NCBI RefSeq assembly: GCF_020037025.1
Contig: NZ_JAIQLH010000162.1
Coordinates: forward strand, 1 to 33,416
DNA from: Streptomyces huiliensis
GTDB lineage: Bacteria; Actinomycetota; Actinomycetes; Streptomycetales; Streptomycetaceae
Direction of reading: 5' to 3'
DNA length: 33,416 bases
This document shows positions 1 through 7,288 of the stretch, one piece after another; position 1 is the first letter of the stretch; the number at the start of each line of letters is the position of its first letter. Position numbers and translations under genes: made by a program. The notes beneath the pieces were generated by a model, which worked only from the letters and a program-made list of their open reading frames with translations, had not been told where the DNA came from and ran no database searches.

Positions 1-824
1 GCGGCGAACCGGCCCTCGCCGCCGACGTCCTGGACCCCGCCGTACGCCGGCTCGACGCCCACGGCGACCGCCGCACCGCCGCGCTGGCCCGGCGCGCCCA
101 GGCCCTGCTGCGGGCCGCGCACGCCGACCCGGCTGCCGAACGGCCCCTGCTGCGTGCCCTGGACGCCCTGGACGACGGGCCGGACGACGCCGCGCTCCGG
201 GCGTCCCTGCTCACGGCGCTCGCCCGGGTCCGCCGGGCGCTGGGACGGAACCGGGAGGCGCACGAGACCGCCCGCGAGGCGGCCCGGCTGCTCATGGGCA
301 CCGGCGACCCCGCGCAGGTGGCCGAGGCCCTGGAGACGGTGGCCGTCACCTCCGCCGGGGCGCGTGAGGACGAGGAGCGGTGGCACGCCGTCGCCCGGGT
401 GCTGGCGCACGCGGAGGCCGTCCGGCGGCGGTACGGCGTCGTGCCCGACGGCGGGGACGCCGCCGACGAACTCGCCCGGCGCCTCGCGGGGCACGTCGCG
501 GTCCGCCCGCTCCGGCGGCTGCGCCGGGACGCGGAGCGGGTGTCCCTGCACGACGCCCTGGTCGCCGCCCTGTTCGCCCCGCCTCCCGAGCCCGAACCCG
601 AGCCCGCGTGCGGGGCACGCCGGGGGACGGCCCCGCACGGGCTGACCCCGCGGCAGCACCAGATCGCCCTCCTGGTCGCGGAGGGCCTCACCAACCGGCA
701 GATCGCGCGCCGGCTGGGGATCTCCGAGTGGACGGTGACCAATCACCTCCGGGTGGTGATGCAGAAGTTGGGCTGCGCGTCGCGTGTGCACGTCGTGCGC
801 GCGGTGCAGGGGGGCGCGCCATGA
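1..824 (+). CDS. LuxR-family transcriptional regulator, C-terminal part (5' end outside window)
   Basis: The open frame runs from the first bases of the window (first full codon at 3) to a TGA at 822-824, so the start is missing. The visible part is an alanine/arginine/leucine-rich helical region that could be TPR-like repeats. It is followed by a linker of repeated PEPEPE and, in the last 60 residues, a typical LuxR/GerE helix-turn-helix beginning LTPRQHQIALLV and continuing GLTNRQIARRLGIS and TVTNHL. A long helical region before a C-terminal LuxR domain suits large LAL-type or tetratricopeptide regulators, but the N-terminal ATPase or sensor part cannot be seen. Its nearness to the biosynthetic-looking operon at 1703-5225 makes it a candidate pathway regulator; this is inference. 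Confidence 0.85.
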   Translation, partial: GEPALAADVLDPAVRRLDAHGDRRTAALARRAQALLRAAHADPAAERPLLRALDALDDGPDDAALRASLLTALARVRRALGRNREAHETAREAARLLMGTGDPAQVAEALETVAVTSAGAREDEERWHAVARVLAHAEAVRRRYGVVPDGGDAADELARRLAGHVAVRPLRRLRRDAERVSLHDALVAALFAPPPEPEPEPACGARRGTAPHGLTPRQHQIALLVAEGLTNRQIARRLGISEWTVTNHLRVVMQKLGCASRVHVVRAVQGGAP

Positions 825-916
825 CCGGCGCCCGGCTCGTGAAGCCGTACGTCACGCCGGGCCCGGCCGCCGCGGAACGACGCCCGGGCCCGGCATCCGG
901 AACGGGCCGCGCCCCC

Positions 917-994
917 CGGCCGTACGCCCGGGGATGGCCCCTCGGCCGTACGCCCTGGGATGGCCCCTCGGCCGTACGCCCCGGGGCCCGTCAG
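917..994. repeat. 26-bp tandem repeat, about three copies
   Basis: The motif CGGCCGTACGCCC starts at 917, 943 and 969, each 26 bp apart, with the intervening GGGATGGCCCCTCGG segment also repeated; the third copy degenerates. It lies in the 227-bp non-coding gap between the LuxR-type gene (ends 824) and the convergent secreted-protein gene (ends 1052). No gene is seen there. The role is unknown; it may be termination-related or a slippage-prone spacer. Confidence 0.75.
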
Positions 995-1051
995 CCGTCA
1001 CGGAAGGCCCCGGGCCGTACCCGCGCCTGCTCGGAAGGCGAGCGGATCCGG

Positions 1052-1546
1052 TCAGAAGACGAGCGGGCCCGGGGTCTGCGCGGTCACGGCCGTGCAGGTG
1101 TTGGCGGTGCCGAGGACGTTCAGGCTGAGGGACGTGTCGCCCGAACCGGCGGCCGGGAGGTAGGAGTCGAGCCGGTCGCCCGCCGCCACCGGCCCGGTGA
1201 GCGGGCCGACGACGACCGGCTGTCCGGCCGGGGTCGCGGCGTTGGCGGTGCCGCTGAAGGAGGCGACGCCGCCGTCGGCCTTCCGCAGCCGCAGCGTGGC
1301 GCTGATCGAGCCGGCGGGGATGTCCGCCGGGGCGAGGCCGGCGCCGGTGGAGAAGCGGACGGAGCCGACGCCGTTGTCGGCCGTGGCCTCGATCGTCAGG
1401 TCGGTGACGCCGAACGGGCCGCAGTCGTACCGGGCACTGACCACCTGGACACCGGCGGGGGTCGCGGCGGCCGGTCCGGCCACGGCGAGGCCGCCCAGCA
1501 GCAGGGCCGCGGTGGCGACGGAGGTGGCGGTGAGCTTCTTGCGCAT
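1052..1546 (-). CDS. Small secreted protein of unknown function
   Basis: This encodes 164 residues with a clear Sec signal peptide: MRKKLTATS, then a hydrophobic stretch (about 10-24) and an AAA-TPAG cleavage region near residues 27-31. The mature part of about 135 residues is rich in Thr, Val, Gly and Ala, which suggests an all-beta fold. It contains exactly two cysteines, in YDCGPFG near its start and ANTCTAV near its end, probably a disulphide closing the domain. The start at 1546 is preceded by GGAAAGG about 10 bases upstream. Proteins of this type are common in Streptomyces, but I do not recognise a named family. The gene is convergent with the LuxR-type gene and lies downstream of the KAS III operon on the same strand, probably with its own promoter. 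Confidence 0.8.
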   Translation of the reverse strand: MRKKLTATSVATAALLLGGLAVAGPAAATPAGVQVVSARYDCGPFGVTDLTIEATADNGVGSVRFSTGAGLAPADIPAGSISATLRLRKADGGVASFSGTANAATPAGQPVVVGPLTGPVAAGDRLDSYLPAAGSGDTSLSLNVLGTANTCTAVTAQTPGPLVF

Positions 1547-1621
1547 GATCGGTTCGCCTTTCCACTGAACTGATGTGCGGGTGGAGGTAACCCGGGCGGC
1601 GGATCCACCGCCCGTCGATCA

Positions 1622-1655
1622 CCCGGTGGCGTGGCGTGGGTGGCCCGCCACCGGG
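1622..1655 (-). terminator. GC hairpin, probable terminator of the KAS III operon
   Basis: The arms CCCGGTGGC (1622-1630) and GCCACCGGG (1647-1655) pair perfectly over 9 bp. They lie about 50 bases downstream of the stop codon at 1703 on the minus strand. A second, shorter hairpin (CGGGCGG 1593-1599 with CCGCCCG 1608-1614) follows. There is no T-run, as is common for Streptomyces terminators. Confidence 0.5.
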
Positions 1656-1702
1656 GGCCATGAGGGGTCGGCCGGTTGGGAGGGGAGGCAGCGCGCGTTC
1701 CG

Positions 1703-2737
1703 CTACACCCGCGCGCCCCCGCCCCGCCAGCGGACCGCCGCCGCGCCCGCGAAGTCCCCCGCGTGGGCGAAACCGGCGAGCATCAGCAGGCTGCCGTCGG
1801 CGATCCGGCCCTCGCGGAGGCCGTGGTCGAGGGTGATGGGCACGGCCGCGCCGAAGAGGTTCCCGAACCGGTCGAAGGTGTCCAGGTGCCGGGCGGGGTC
1901 GAGGGAGAGCCGGTTCCGCCACTGCTCCAGGAACATCCGGTTCGGCTGGTTGGTGATCAGCACGTCGAGGTCGCCGGTCTTCAGCCCAAGCTCCTCGCAC
2001 AACCCCGAGACCACGTCGGGCACCAGCCGGTTGCCGCGCTCGACGATGTCCCTGACCCGGCCGGGCGTGAACCCGACGTGCATCTGGCTGCTTCCCGGCT
2101 CCCAGTACTTGCGGCCGTCGGCGAGGGTGAGTCCGCAGTCCCGGGTGTACTCGCCGTGGTTGGCGACCCGGACGCCGAGGACCGGCGACTCCGACGACGC
2201 GGCCACCAGGGCCGCCCCGCAGCCGTCCCCTGGAATGACCGCCTCCGGCAGTTTGCGCACCTCGGACTGGGTCATCACGGGCCCCGCGCAGTTCTGCACG
2301 TTGAGCAGCAGCGCGGACCGCGCCTGCCCGGTGCCGACGAGCACCCGGGCCAGCCGCAGCAGGTGGACGAAGGAGGCGCAGCCGCCGTTGTGCGCGTCGA
2401 TCACCCAGTCGGCCCGGATGCCGAGCCGGTGCGCCACCTCGGCGCCGGGGCCGGTGAACGGGACTTCCGGCAGCAGGGTGTTGGTGAGGACGACGTCGAC
2501 GCCGCGCAGCGTGTCCCGTCCGACGCGCTCGGCGAGGGTGTGCGCGGCCCGCTCCATCATGTCGGCGGGCGTCTCGTCCCGGGCCGCCTGGTGGCGGAAG
2601 GCCGGCGCCTTGAACATGGTGTGGGTGGCGGAGTCCGTGTTCTCGCCGCCTCCCCCCTGATACGCCAGGAAGTACTCGGTGCCGACCGGTTCGCCGGGCA
2701 GGTAGGAGGCGACTTCGAGCAGGCTCACGTCCTTCAT
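1703..2737 (-). CDS. KAS III-like (FabH-like) ketosynthase or acyltransferase with altered catalytic triad
   Basis: This encodes 344 residues of the thiolase fold. The nucleophile is Cys120 in DAHNGGCASF, matching the AACAGF motif of FabH. A glycine-rich GDGCGAAL follows at 170-177. The C-terminal RFGNLFGAAVP (Asn293) matches the YGNTSAAS asparagine motif. At the place of the catalytic His (PHQAN in FabH) the protein reads ITNQPN, so residue 263 is Asn. The usual Cys-His-Asn triad is therefore incomplete, which points to acyl transfer or an unusual condensation rather than normal fatty-acid initiation. The ATG at 2735-2737 overlaps the stop of the SRPBCC gene (ATGA), so the two are translationally coupled. 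Such stand-alone KAS III homologues occur in specialised-metabolite clusters. The substrate is unknown. Confidence 0.85.
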   Translation of the reverse strand: MKDVSLLEVASYLPGEPVGTEYFLAYQGGGGENTDSATHTMFKAPAFRHQAARDETPADMMERAAHTLAERVGRDTLRGVDVVLTNTLLPEVPFTGPGAEVAHRLGIRADWVIDAHNGGCASFVHLLRLARVLVGTGQARSALLLNVQNCAGPVMTQSEVRKLPEAVIPGDGCGAALVAASSESPVLGVRVANHGEYTRDCGLTLADGRKYWEPGSSQMHVGFTPGRVRDIVERGNRLVPDVVSGLCEELGLKTGDLDVLITNQPNRMFLEQWRNRLSLDPARHLDTFDRFGNLFGAAVPITLDHGLREGRIADGSLLMLAGFAHAGDFAGAAAVRWRGGGARV

Positions 2738-3420
2738 GCGGCGCCGCCGCCCCCGAACCGGTGCTCCAGGATCTTCTTCAGGTTGTCGATCTCCACCTGG
2801 TGGCCCGCGTAGAACAGCGGCCACATGTCGCCGACCCACGGCCGCTCCGGCGAGGAGGCCAGCTCGGGGTAGGGGTTCTTGTCGTAGTAGGGGTGGCGGC
2901 AGTTGGTCCAGATGACGACCGAGCCGGGCTTGTTCAGGACGATCTCCGCCGGGACGATCCGGTGGAGGTAGTTCATCCACAGTTCCCTGCCCTGGTCCCA
3001 GGCGCACCGCATGTCGACGGTGAGCGCGTCGGGGTCGCCGTCGATCCGCATGAAGATCTTGGTGGTGTCGTCGAGCAGGACGTCCCGGCCCTGATGGACG
3101 CCGGGGACGTCGGTCGGGGCGAAGTCCCGTGTGCTGTACGTGTACTCGTTGAGGTGCCGGACGTCCGTGAGGTAGTCGTACACGGCCTGCGGCGGCGCGT
3201 CGATGTACTGGTGGACGGTGACGAACCGCCCGTACACCTCGTCGTAGGTGAAGCTCTCCTTGGTCAGCTGCGCGGCGAGGGCCATGGCCTCCTCGCGCGG
3301 GGTGGTCTCCCAGCGCAGCAGGCCCGGGACGTCCCTGATGCCGGCCGGGACCGGGTCGGGGGCGACGTAACCGGGGACGGGGGTGGGCTGACCGGCGTTC
3401 TCGCCGACGGAGGTGGTCAT
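2734..3420 (-). CDS. SRPBCC / aromatase-cyclase-like protein
   Basis: This encodes 228 residues. After a proline-rich N-terminus (about 1-45), the region from about 65 on (FVTVHQYIDAPPQAVYDYLTDVRHLNEY) is the opening strand and helix of an SRPBCC/START (Bet v1-like) domain, as in polyketide cyclases and lipid-binding proteins. The C-terminal helix VEIDNLKKILEHRF is typical of the fold. The protein is longer than a minimal 150-residue SRPBCC domain because of the N-terminal extension. Its stop overlaps the KAS III start and its own start overlaps the stop of the ThDP enzyme gene (ATGA, 3417-3420), so it is the middle of a coupled three-gene operon. A role in cyclising or binding the product of the flanking enzymes is inference. 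Confidence 0.8.
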   Translation of the reverse strand: MTTSVGENAGQPTPVPGYVAPDPVPAGIRDVPGLLRWETTPREEAMALAAQLTKESFTYDEVYGRFVTVHQYIDAPPQAVYDYLTDVRHLNEYTYSTRDFAPTDVPGVHQGRDVLLDDTTKIFMRIDGDPDALTVDMRCAWDQGRELWMNYLHRIVPAEIVLNKPGSVVIWTNCRHPYYDKNPYPELASSPERPWVGDMWPLFYAGHQVEIDNLKKILEHRFGGGGAA

Positions 3421-5225
3421 CCTGGCACTGCTCCTTCACGGGCGGGCCGCCCGGCTCCGGCGCGCAGCGCGTGCTGCAGGAACGGCCGGAACGGCGGCAT
3501 CTCGGTGGGGTCGACGTCCACGCAGATCAGCGCGGGCGCGGGGGTGGCGTGGGCGCGGCCGAGGGCCGCGGTCAGCTCTCCCGCCGTACGGACGGTCACG
3601 GCCGCCAGGCCGGGGAACAGGGCGGCGGCGCCGTCGCCGATCCGGGCCGGGCGGAAGAGGTTGTAGGAGTAGTCGCCGGAGAAGAACAGGCGCTCCCGGG
3701 TGGCGCACATGCCGTGCGCGTTGTTGTTGAACACCACGAACGTGACGGGCAGCCGGTGCTCGACGGCGGTGTGCACCTCCATGCCGTGCATGAAGAACGC
3801 CCCGTCGCCCGCGACGACGCAGGTACGGCGCCCGGTGGCGAAAGCGGCCCCGATGCCGGCGCCGAAGCCGTGGCCCATGCCGCCCATGCCGAGCGCGGCG
3901 ACGAACCGGCCGCCGGGGGGTACGTCGATGTGGTGGAGGGCGACGGCGCCGGTGTTCCCGGCGTCGGCCACCACGGTGGTGCCCTCGGGCAGGGCGGCCG
4001 AGACGAGGAGGGCGGCGGTGCGCATGTCGAGGGGGGCGTCCGGCGGGGGCGGTGGGGCGGGTGGGGTGGGCCGTACGACGGGAGCGGGCCGCGCGTCGTC
4101 GTCCGCCGGTCCCAATGCCGCGCTGAGCAGGTCGAGTTCGGCGGCGAGCGGGCCCGTGAGCCGGATCAGTTCCCCGTGCGCGTCGAGGAAGGGCTCGCGC
4201 GGGTCGAGGGACACCACCGGCACGGCCTTGAGGCGGTCGCGCGGTCCGCCGTCGGCCATCTGCGGCAGGCGGGTGCCGGCGAGCAGGACGGCGGACGCCC
4301 GTTCCAGCGCCTCCTGCACCGCGGCCGGGCCGATGGGGCCGGCGATGCCGAGGTGGTGCGGATCGCGGGGGGCGAAGACGTCCTTGGCGTCCGGTACTAC
4401 GGCCACCCCGACGCCCCCCGCGGCACCTACAGCCCCGGTGACACCGGCGGCTTCGGCAAAACTGGCAGCCCCGGTGACACCGGCGGCCCCGGCGGACAGC
4501 CGGCGTACCAGCGCGGCGAGCCGAGGGCGGGCGTCGGCGCGCGCCACCCCCTCCCCGGCGATCACCACGACACCGCCGGGACGCCGCGCCGCGTCCCGCA
4601 GCAGGCCGGCCGCCCGGGCGCGTACGGCCGGGGCCGACAGCGGAGGCGCGGCCGGTGCCACCGGCCGGGGCGGCGCCCAGGCGGGGAGCACGGCCTGCTG
4701 GACGTCCTTGGGGAGCAGCAGCACCGCGGGGCCGGGCGAGGCGGGGTCCGTCGCCGCCGCGAAGGCGCGCGGGAGGGCGTCGGTGATCGCCTCGGGTTCG
4801 TCCACGCGGACGCAGGAAACGGCCAGTTCGCCGAAGAGCCGCACGGCGTCGATCGAGCCGGCGAGGCCGCTGGTCTCCTGGAAGGAGCCGCGCCCGTCCA
4901 GGGCTGCCGACGGCTGGCCGACGAGCACGACGGCCGGCACGCAGGACGCCCGGAGCTCGGCGATGCCGGGCACCAGGTTCATCGCGCCGGCGCCCGAGGT
5001 GGACACGATCACCGGGACGCGCTGCGACGCCCGGTGGTAGCCGTCGGCCATGGCGGCCGCCGAGAACTCGTGCTTGGCCACCACGCCCAGCGGACCGTCC
5101 TGCGCCAGGTGCAGCGCGTCGTACAGGTCCTCGATGTTGGCGCCGCCGACTCCGAACACGTGGCGCACCCCCTGCAGGCGCAGGAAGTCCGTGACGAAAT
5201 CGACCACGCGGGGTGAACTGCCCAT
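3417..5225 (-). CDS. ThDP-dependent acetolactate synthase-like enzyme
   Basis: This encodes 602 residues with the three-domain plan of the acetolactate synthase/pyruvate decarboxylase family. The N-terminal PYR domain has the activating glutamate (Glu53 in KHEFSAAAMADGY). A middle domain carries a low-complexity alanine/glycine insert. The C-terminal PP domain has the cofactor motif GDG (near 473) followed by NN about 27 residues later (VFNNNAHG). The enzyme should decarboxylate or ligate 2-oxo acids; the exact substrate cannot be told. The ATG at 5225 is preferred over upstream starts because GGAGGGG lies at 5232-5238, about 6 bases ahead. It is first in the operon with the SRPBCC and KAS III genes. 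Context suggests specialised metabolism rather than valine synthesis, because no ilvN or ilvC neighbours it. Confidence 0.88.
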   Translation of the reverse strand: MGSSPRVVDFVTDFLRLQGVRHVFGVGGANIEDLYDALHLAQDGPLGVVAKHEFSAAAMADGYHRASQRVPVIVSTSGAGAMNLVPGIAELRASCVPAVVLVGQPSAALDGRGSFQETSGLAGSIDAVRLFGELAVSCVRVDEPEAITDALPRAFAAATDPASPGPAVLLLPKDVQQAVLPAWAPPRPVAPAAPPLSAPAVRARAAGLLRDAARRPGGVVVIAGEGVARADARPRLAALVRRLSAGAAGVTGAASFAEAAGVTGAVGAAGGVGVAVVPDAKDVFAPRDPHHLGIAGPIGPAAVQEALERASAVLLAGTRLPQMADGGPRDRLKAVPVVSLDPREPFLDAHGELIRLTGPLAAELDLLSAALGPADDDARPAPVVRPTPPAPPPPPDAPLDMRTAALLVSAALPEGTTVVADAGNTGAVALHHIDVPPGGRFVAALGMGGMGHGFGAGIGAAFATGRRTCVVAGDGAFFMHGMEVHTAVEHRLPVTFVVFNNNAHGMCATRERLFFSGDYSYNLFRPARIGDGAAALFPGLAAVTVRTAGELTAALGRAHATPAPALICVDVDPTEMPPFRPFLQHALRAGAGRPAREGAVPG

Positions 5226-5353
5226 CGGCTGCCCCCTCCAGACGGTGGTGCGGCCCATTACAGGCAGCGCCGCGCGGGCCGGACAATGACCCGGTCCTGC
5301 CGGTGGACAGGTGCGGCACCGGCAGGGTTCTGCCGGTGCGGGACGTCGGGCGC

Positions 5354-5471
5354 GTGTCAGCGGCATGGCAGGTGTGCGGCAGGCGTGTGCCGGTCGGGCG
5401 GCAGTGGCATGGCAGTCGTATGGCAGTCGTATGGCAGGAGGAACGCCCGCCATATGGCAGGGATCTGCCAT
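5354..5471. promoter_or_regulatory. Phased heptamer array in the divergent promoter region
   Basis: ATGGCAG occurs at 5365, 5409, 5420, 5431 and 5454, with near copies GTGTCAG at 5354 and GCGGCAG at 5376 and 5398. Apart from one extra base before 5454, all starts fall on an 11-bp grid. Copies 5409, 5420 and 5431 are separated by TCGT spacers. The last copy and CTGCCAT at 5465-5471 form an 18-bp palindrome. The array lies in the 453-bp gap between the ThDP enzyme start (5225) and the exporter start (5679). SARP-family activators are known to bind heptamer direct repeats spaced 11 or 22 bp; that this array is such an operator is inference. Confidence 0.7.
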
Positions 5472-5590
5472 GTCCGCCTGTCACGTGCCCGGCCCACCGG
5501 CGCCGTAGGTTTCCGGCACATCCATGGGAACCGCCACACCGCGCGGCGATGAACGGCGGCTCCGGGACCGGGATACGGCCGTACCACCGG

Positions 5591-5640
5591 AGCGGCCCGG
5601 AGCGGCCCGCAGCGGACCCGAGCGGCCCGGAGCGACCCGA
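5591..5640 (+). repeat. Five tandem decamers upstream of the exporter gene
   Basis: Five consecutive 10-bp units of the form AGCGGCCCGG begin at 5591, 5601, 5611, 5621 and 5631, with one to three changes in units two, three and five. They end about 40 bases before the exporter ATG, in its presumed leader. The role is unknown; they could be an operator or simply an expanded GC repeat. Confidence 0.7.
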
Positions 5641-5678
5641 GCGGGAGCGCGTCGGTGGCAGGGCGAACAGGAGGACGC

Positions 5679-7178
5679 ATGGGCAGGGCTACGGCCGGGA
5701 GGACGACCGGGACGACCGCGACGGCCGAGACCGCCCCGCCGGCCGCGACCGGAGCGGCGGGCCGGGCGGCGGGGCTGGTGCTCGCGGTGACCTGTGGGGC
5801 ACAGTTCATGGTCATCATCGACGACACGGTCGTCGCGATGGCGCTCCCGACCATCCGGACGTCCCTCGACTTCGAACAGGCGTCGCTGGCCTGGGTCGTG
5901 GACGCCTACATGCTGCTGTTCGGCGGCTTCCTGGTGCTCGGCGGCCGGTGCGCGGACCTCTTCGGCCGCCGCCGGGTGTTCCTCGCCGGCCTCGCCGTCT
6001 TCACCGCATCCTCGCTCGCCTGCGGCCTCGCACAGAACCCCGAGACGCTGATCGTCGCGCGCGGCGCCCAGGGCTTCGGCGCGGCCCTGCTCAGTCCGGC
6101 GGCCCTGTCCATCCTCATCACCGCGTTCGCGGAGGCGAAGGAGCGGCGGAAGGCGCTCGGCGTGTGGGGCGGCCTGACCGGCATCTCCGGGGTCTCCGGC
6201 GTGCTGCTCGGCGGGGTCATCACCGACACCGTCGACTGGCGGTGGGTCTTCTTCGTCAACATCCCCGTCGGCGTCCTGCTGTTCGCGCTCACGCTGCGCC
6301 CCGCGCTCGCCGACCGCGAGGCCCCGGCCAAGGGCACCTCGACCGACACCACGGGCGCCCTGCTCATCACGTCCGGGCTGCTGCTGCTCGTCTACTCCGT
6401 GATCAGCACCAGCCACCGCCCGTGGGGCTCCGCCGCGACCGTCCTCGGCCTCGTCGGCGCCGGTGTGCTGCTGGCGGGGTTCGTGGTGCGGGAGTCGCGC
6501 GCCGCGCAGCCGCTGATCCGGCTGGGCATCTTCGCCCGCCGGCAGATCGCGGTCGCGAACGTGATGATGCTGCTCGCCGCCTCCGGCCTGTACGGCATCT
6601 TCTTCTTCCTCACCCAGTACATGCAGATCCTGCAGCAGTGGTCACCGCTGCGGGCCGGCCTGTCCTGGGCGCCGTTCGGCGTGACCATGGCGGTCTTCTC
6701 GGGCCTGGCCATCCAGCTGCTGCCGAAGCTCGGCAGCCGGATCCTGTGCCTGACCGGACTGGGCGCGGCCACCGCCGGCCTCGCGCTGCTGCTGCGGGCG
6801 CCGGCCGAGGCGTCGTACGCGTCGGACATCCTGCCCACCCTGCTGCTGTGCGCCGCCGGCTACGGGCTGGCCATGGTGCCGATGGTGGTGGCCGCGGTGA
6901 GCGGGGTCGCGAAGGCGGACTCCGGCGCGGCGTCCGGGGTCCTCAACACCGGCCAGCAGATCGGCGGCGCGACCGGTCTCGCCGTCCTGGCCGCGCTCGC
7001 GAGCGGCAGGCTGGACGACGAACTGGCCGACGGCGCACCGCTGTCGGACGCGCTGCTGGACAGCTTCCACTCGGCGTTCCTGGTCGGCACGGTGCTCAGC
7101 GCCTGCGCGGCGGTGCTGGCACTGGCCCTGCCGGCGCTGCGGACGGAGTTCGACCCGGAGACGACGTCGGGCGTCTGA
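5679..7178 (+). CDS. MFS drug/metabolite exporter, DHA2 (EmrB/QacA) type
   Basis: This encodes 499 residues with about 14 predicted membrane helices. The first follows an Ala/Thr-rich cytoplasmic N-terminus. TM1 carries the DHA2 motif with acidic residues (MVIIDDTVVAMALPTI). The loop between TM2 and TM3 has motif A as GRCADLFGRRRVF, and TM5 has the glycine-rich antiporter motif C (LTGISGVSGVLLGG). Family members are proton-coupled exporters of drugs or endogenous metabolites. ATG 5679 is chosen over GTG 5655 because AGGAGG lies at 5669-5674, four bases ahead. The divergent position from the ThDP/SRPBCC/KAS III operon, with an operator-like array between, suggests that it exports that operon's product. 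Confidence 0.92.
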   Translation: MGRATAGRTTGTTATAETAPPAATGAAGRAAGLVLAVTCGAQFMVIIDDTVVAMALPTIRTSLDFEQASLAWVVDAYMLLFGGFLVLGGRCADLFGRRRVFLAGLAVFTASSLACGLAQNPETLIVARGAQGFGAALLSPAALSILITAFAEAKERRKALGVWGGLTGISGVSGVLLGGVITDTVDWRWVFFVNIPVGVLLFALTLRPALADREAPAKGTSTDTTGALLITSGLLLLVYSVISTSHRPWGSAATVLGLVGAGVLLAGFVVRESRAAQPLIRLGIFARRQIAVANVMMLLAASGLYGIFFFLTQYMQILQQWSPLRAGLSWAPFGVTMAVFSGLAIQLLPKLGSRILCLTGLGAATAGLALLLRAPAEASYASDILPTLLLCAAGYGLAMVPMVVAAVSGVAKADSGAASGVLNTGQQIGGATGLAVLAALASGRLDDELADGAPLSDALLDSFHSAFLVGTVLSACAAVLALALPALRTEFDPETTSGV

Positions 7179-7205
7179 GGCACGCGGCGCGCGGGCCGCC
7201 GGCCA

Positions 7206-7282
7206 TACGGGTTCCCCCAGCCCCCCGTACGGGTTCCTCACCCCGTCGCCTCCCCCCTAAGGGTCCCCCTCTCCCCCTAAGG
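7206..7282 (+). promoter_or_regulatory. Paired direct repeats upstream of the aminotransferase gene
   Basis: TACGGGTTCC occurs at 7206 and 7228 (22 bp apart), and CCCCCTAAGG occurs at 7253 and 7273 (20 bp apart). All lie in the 110-bp gap between the exporter and the aminotransferase. The second CCCCCTAAGG copy supplies the AAGGA ribosome-binding site (7279-7283) of the downstream ATG at 7289. The 22-bp spacing of the first pair resembles two helical turns. A regulatory role is only a suggestion. Confidence 0.4.
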
Positions 7283-7288
7283 ATCCCC

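Noticed and set aside
852..2000. Long minus-strand frame across the secreted protein and KAS III 3' end
   Set aside because: Composition is typical of a GC shadow and it overlaps two well-supported genes in other frames.
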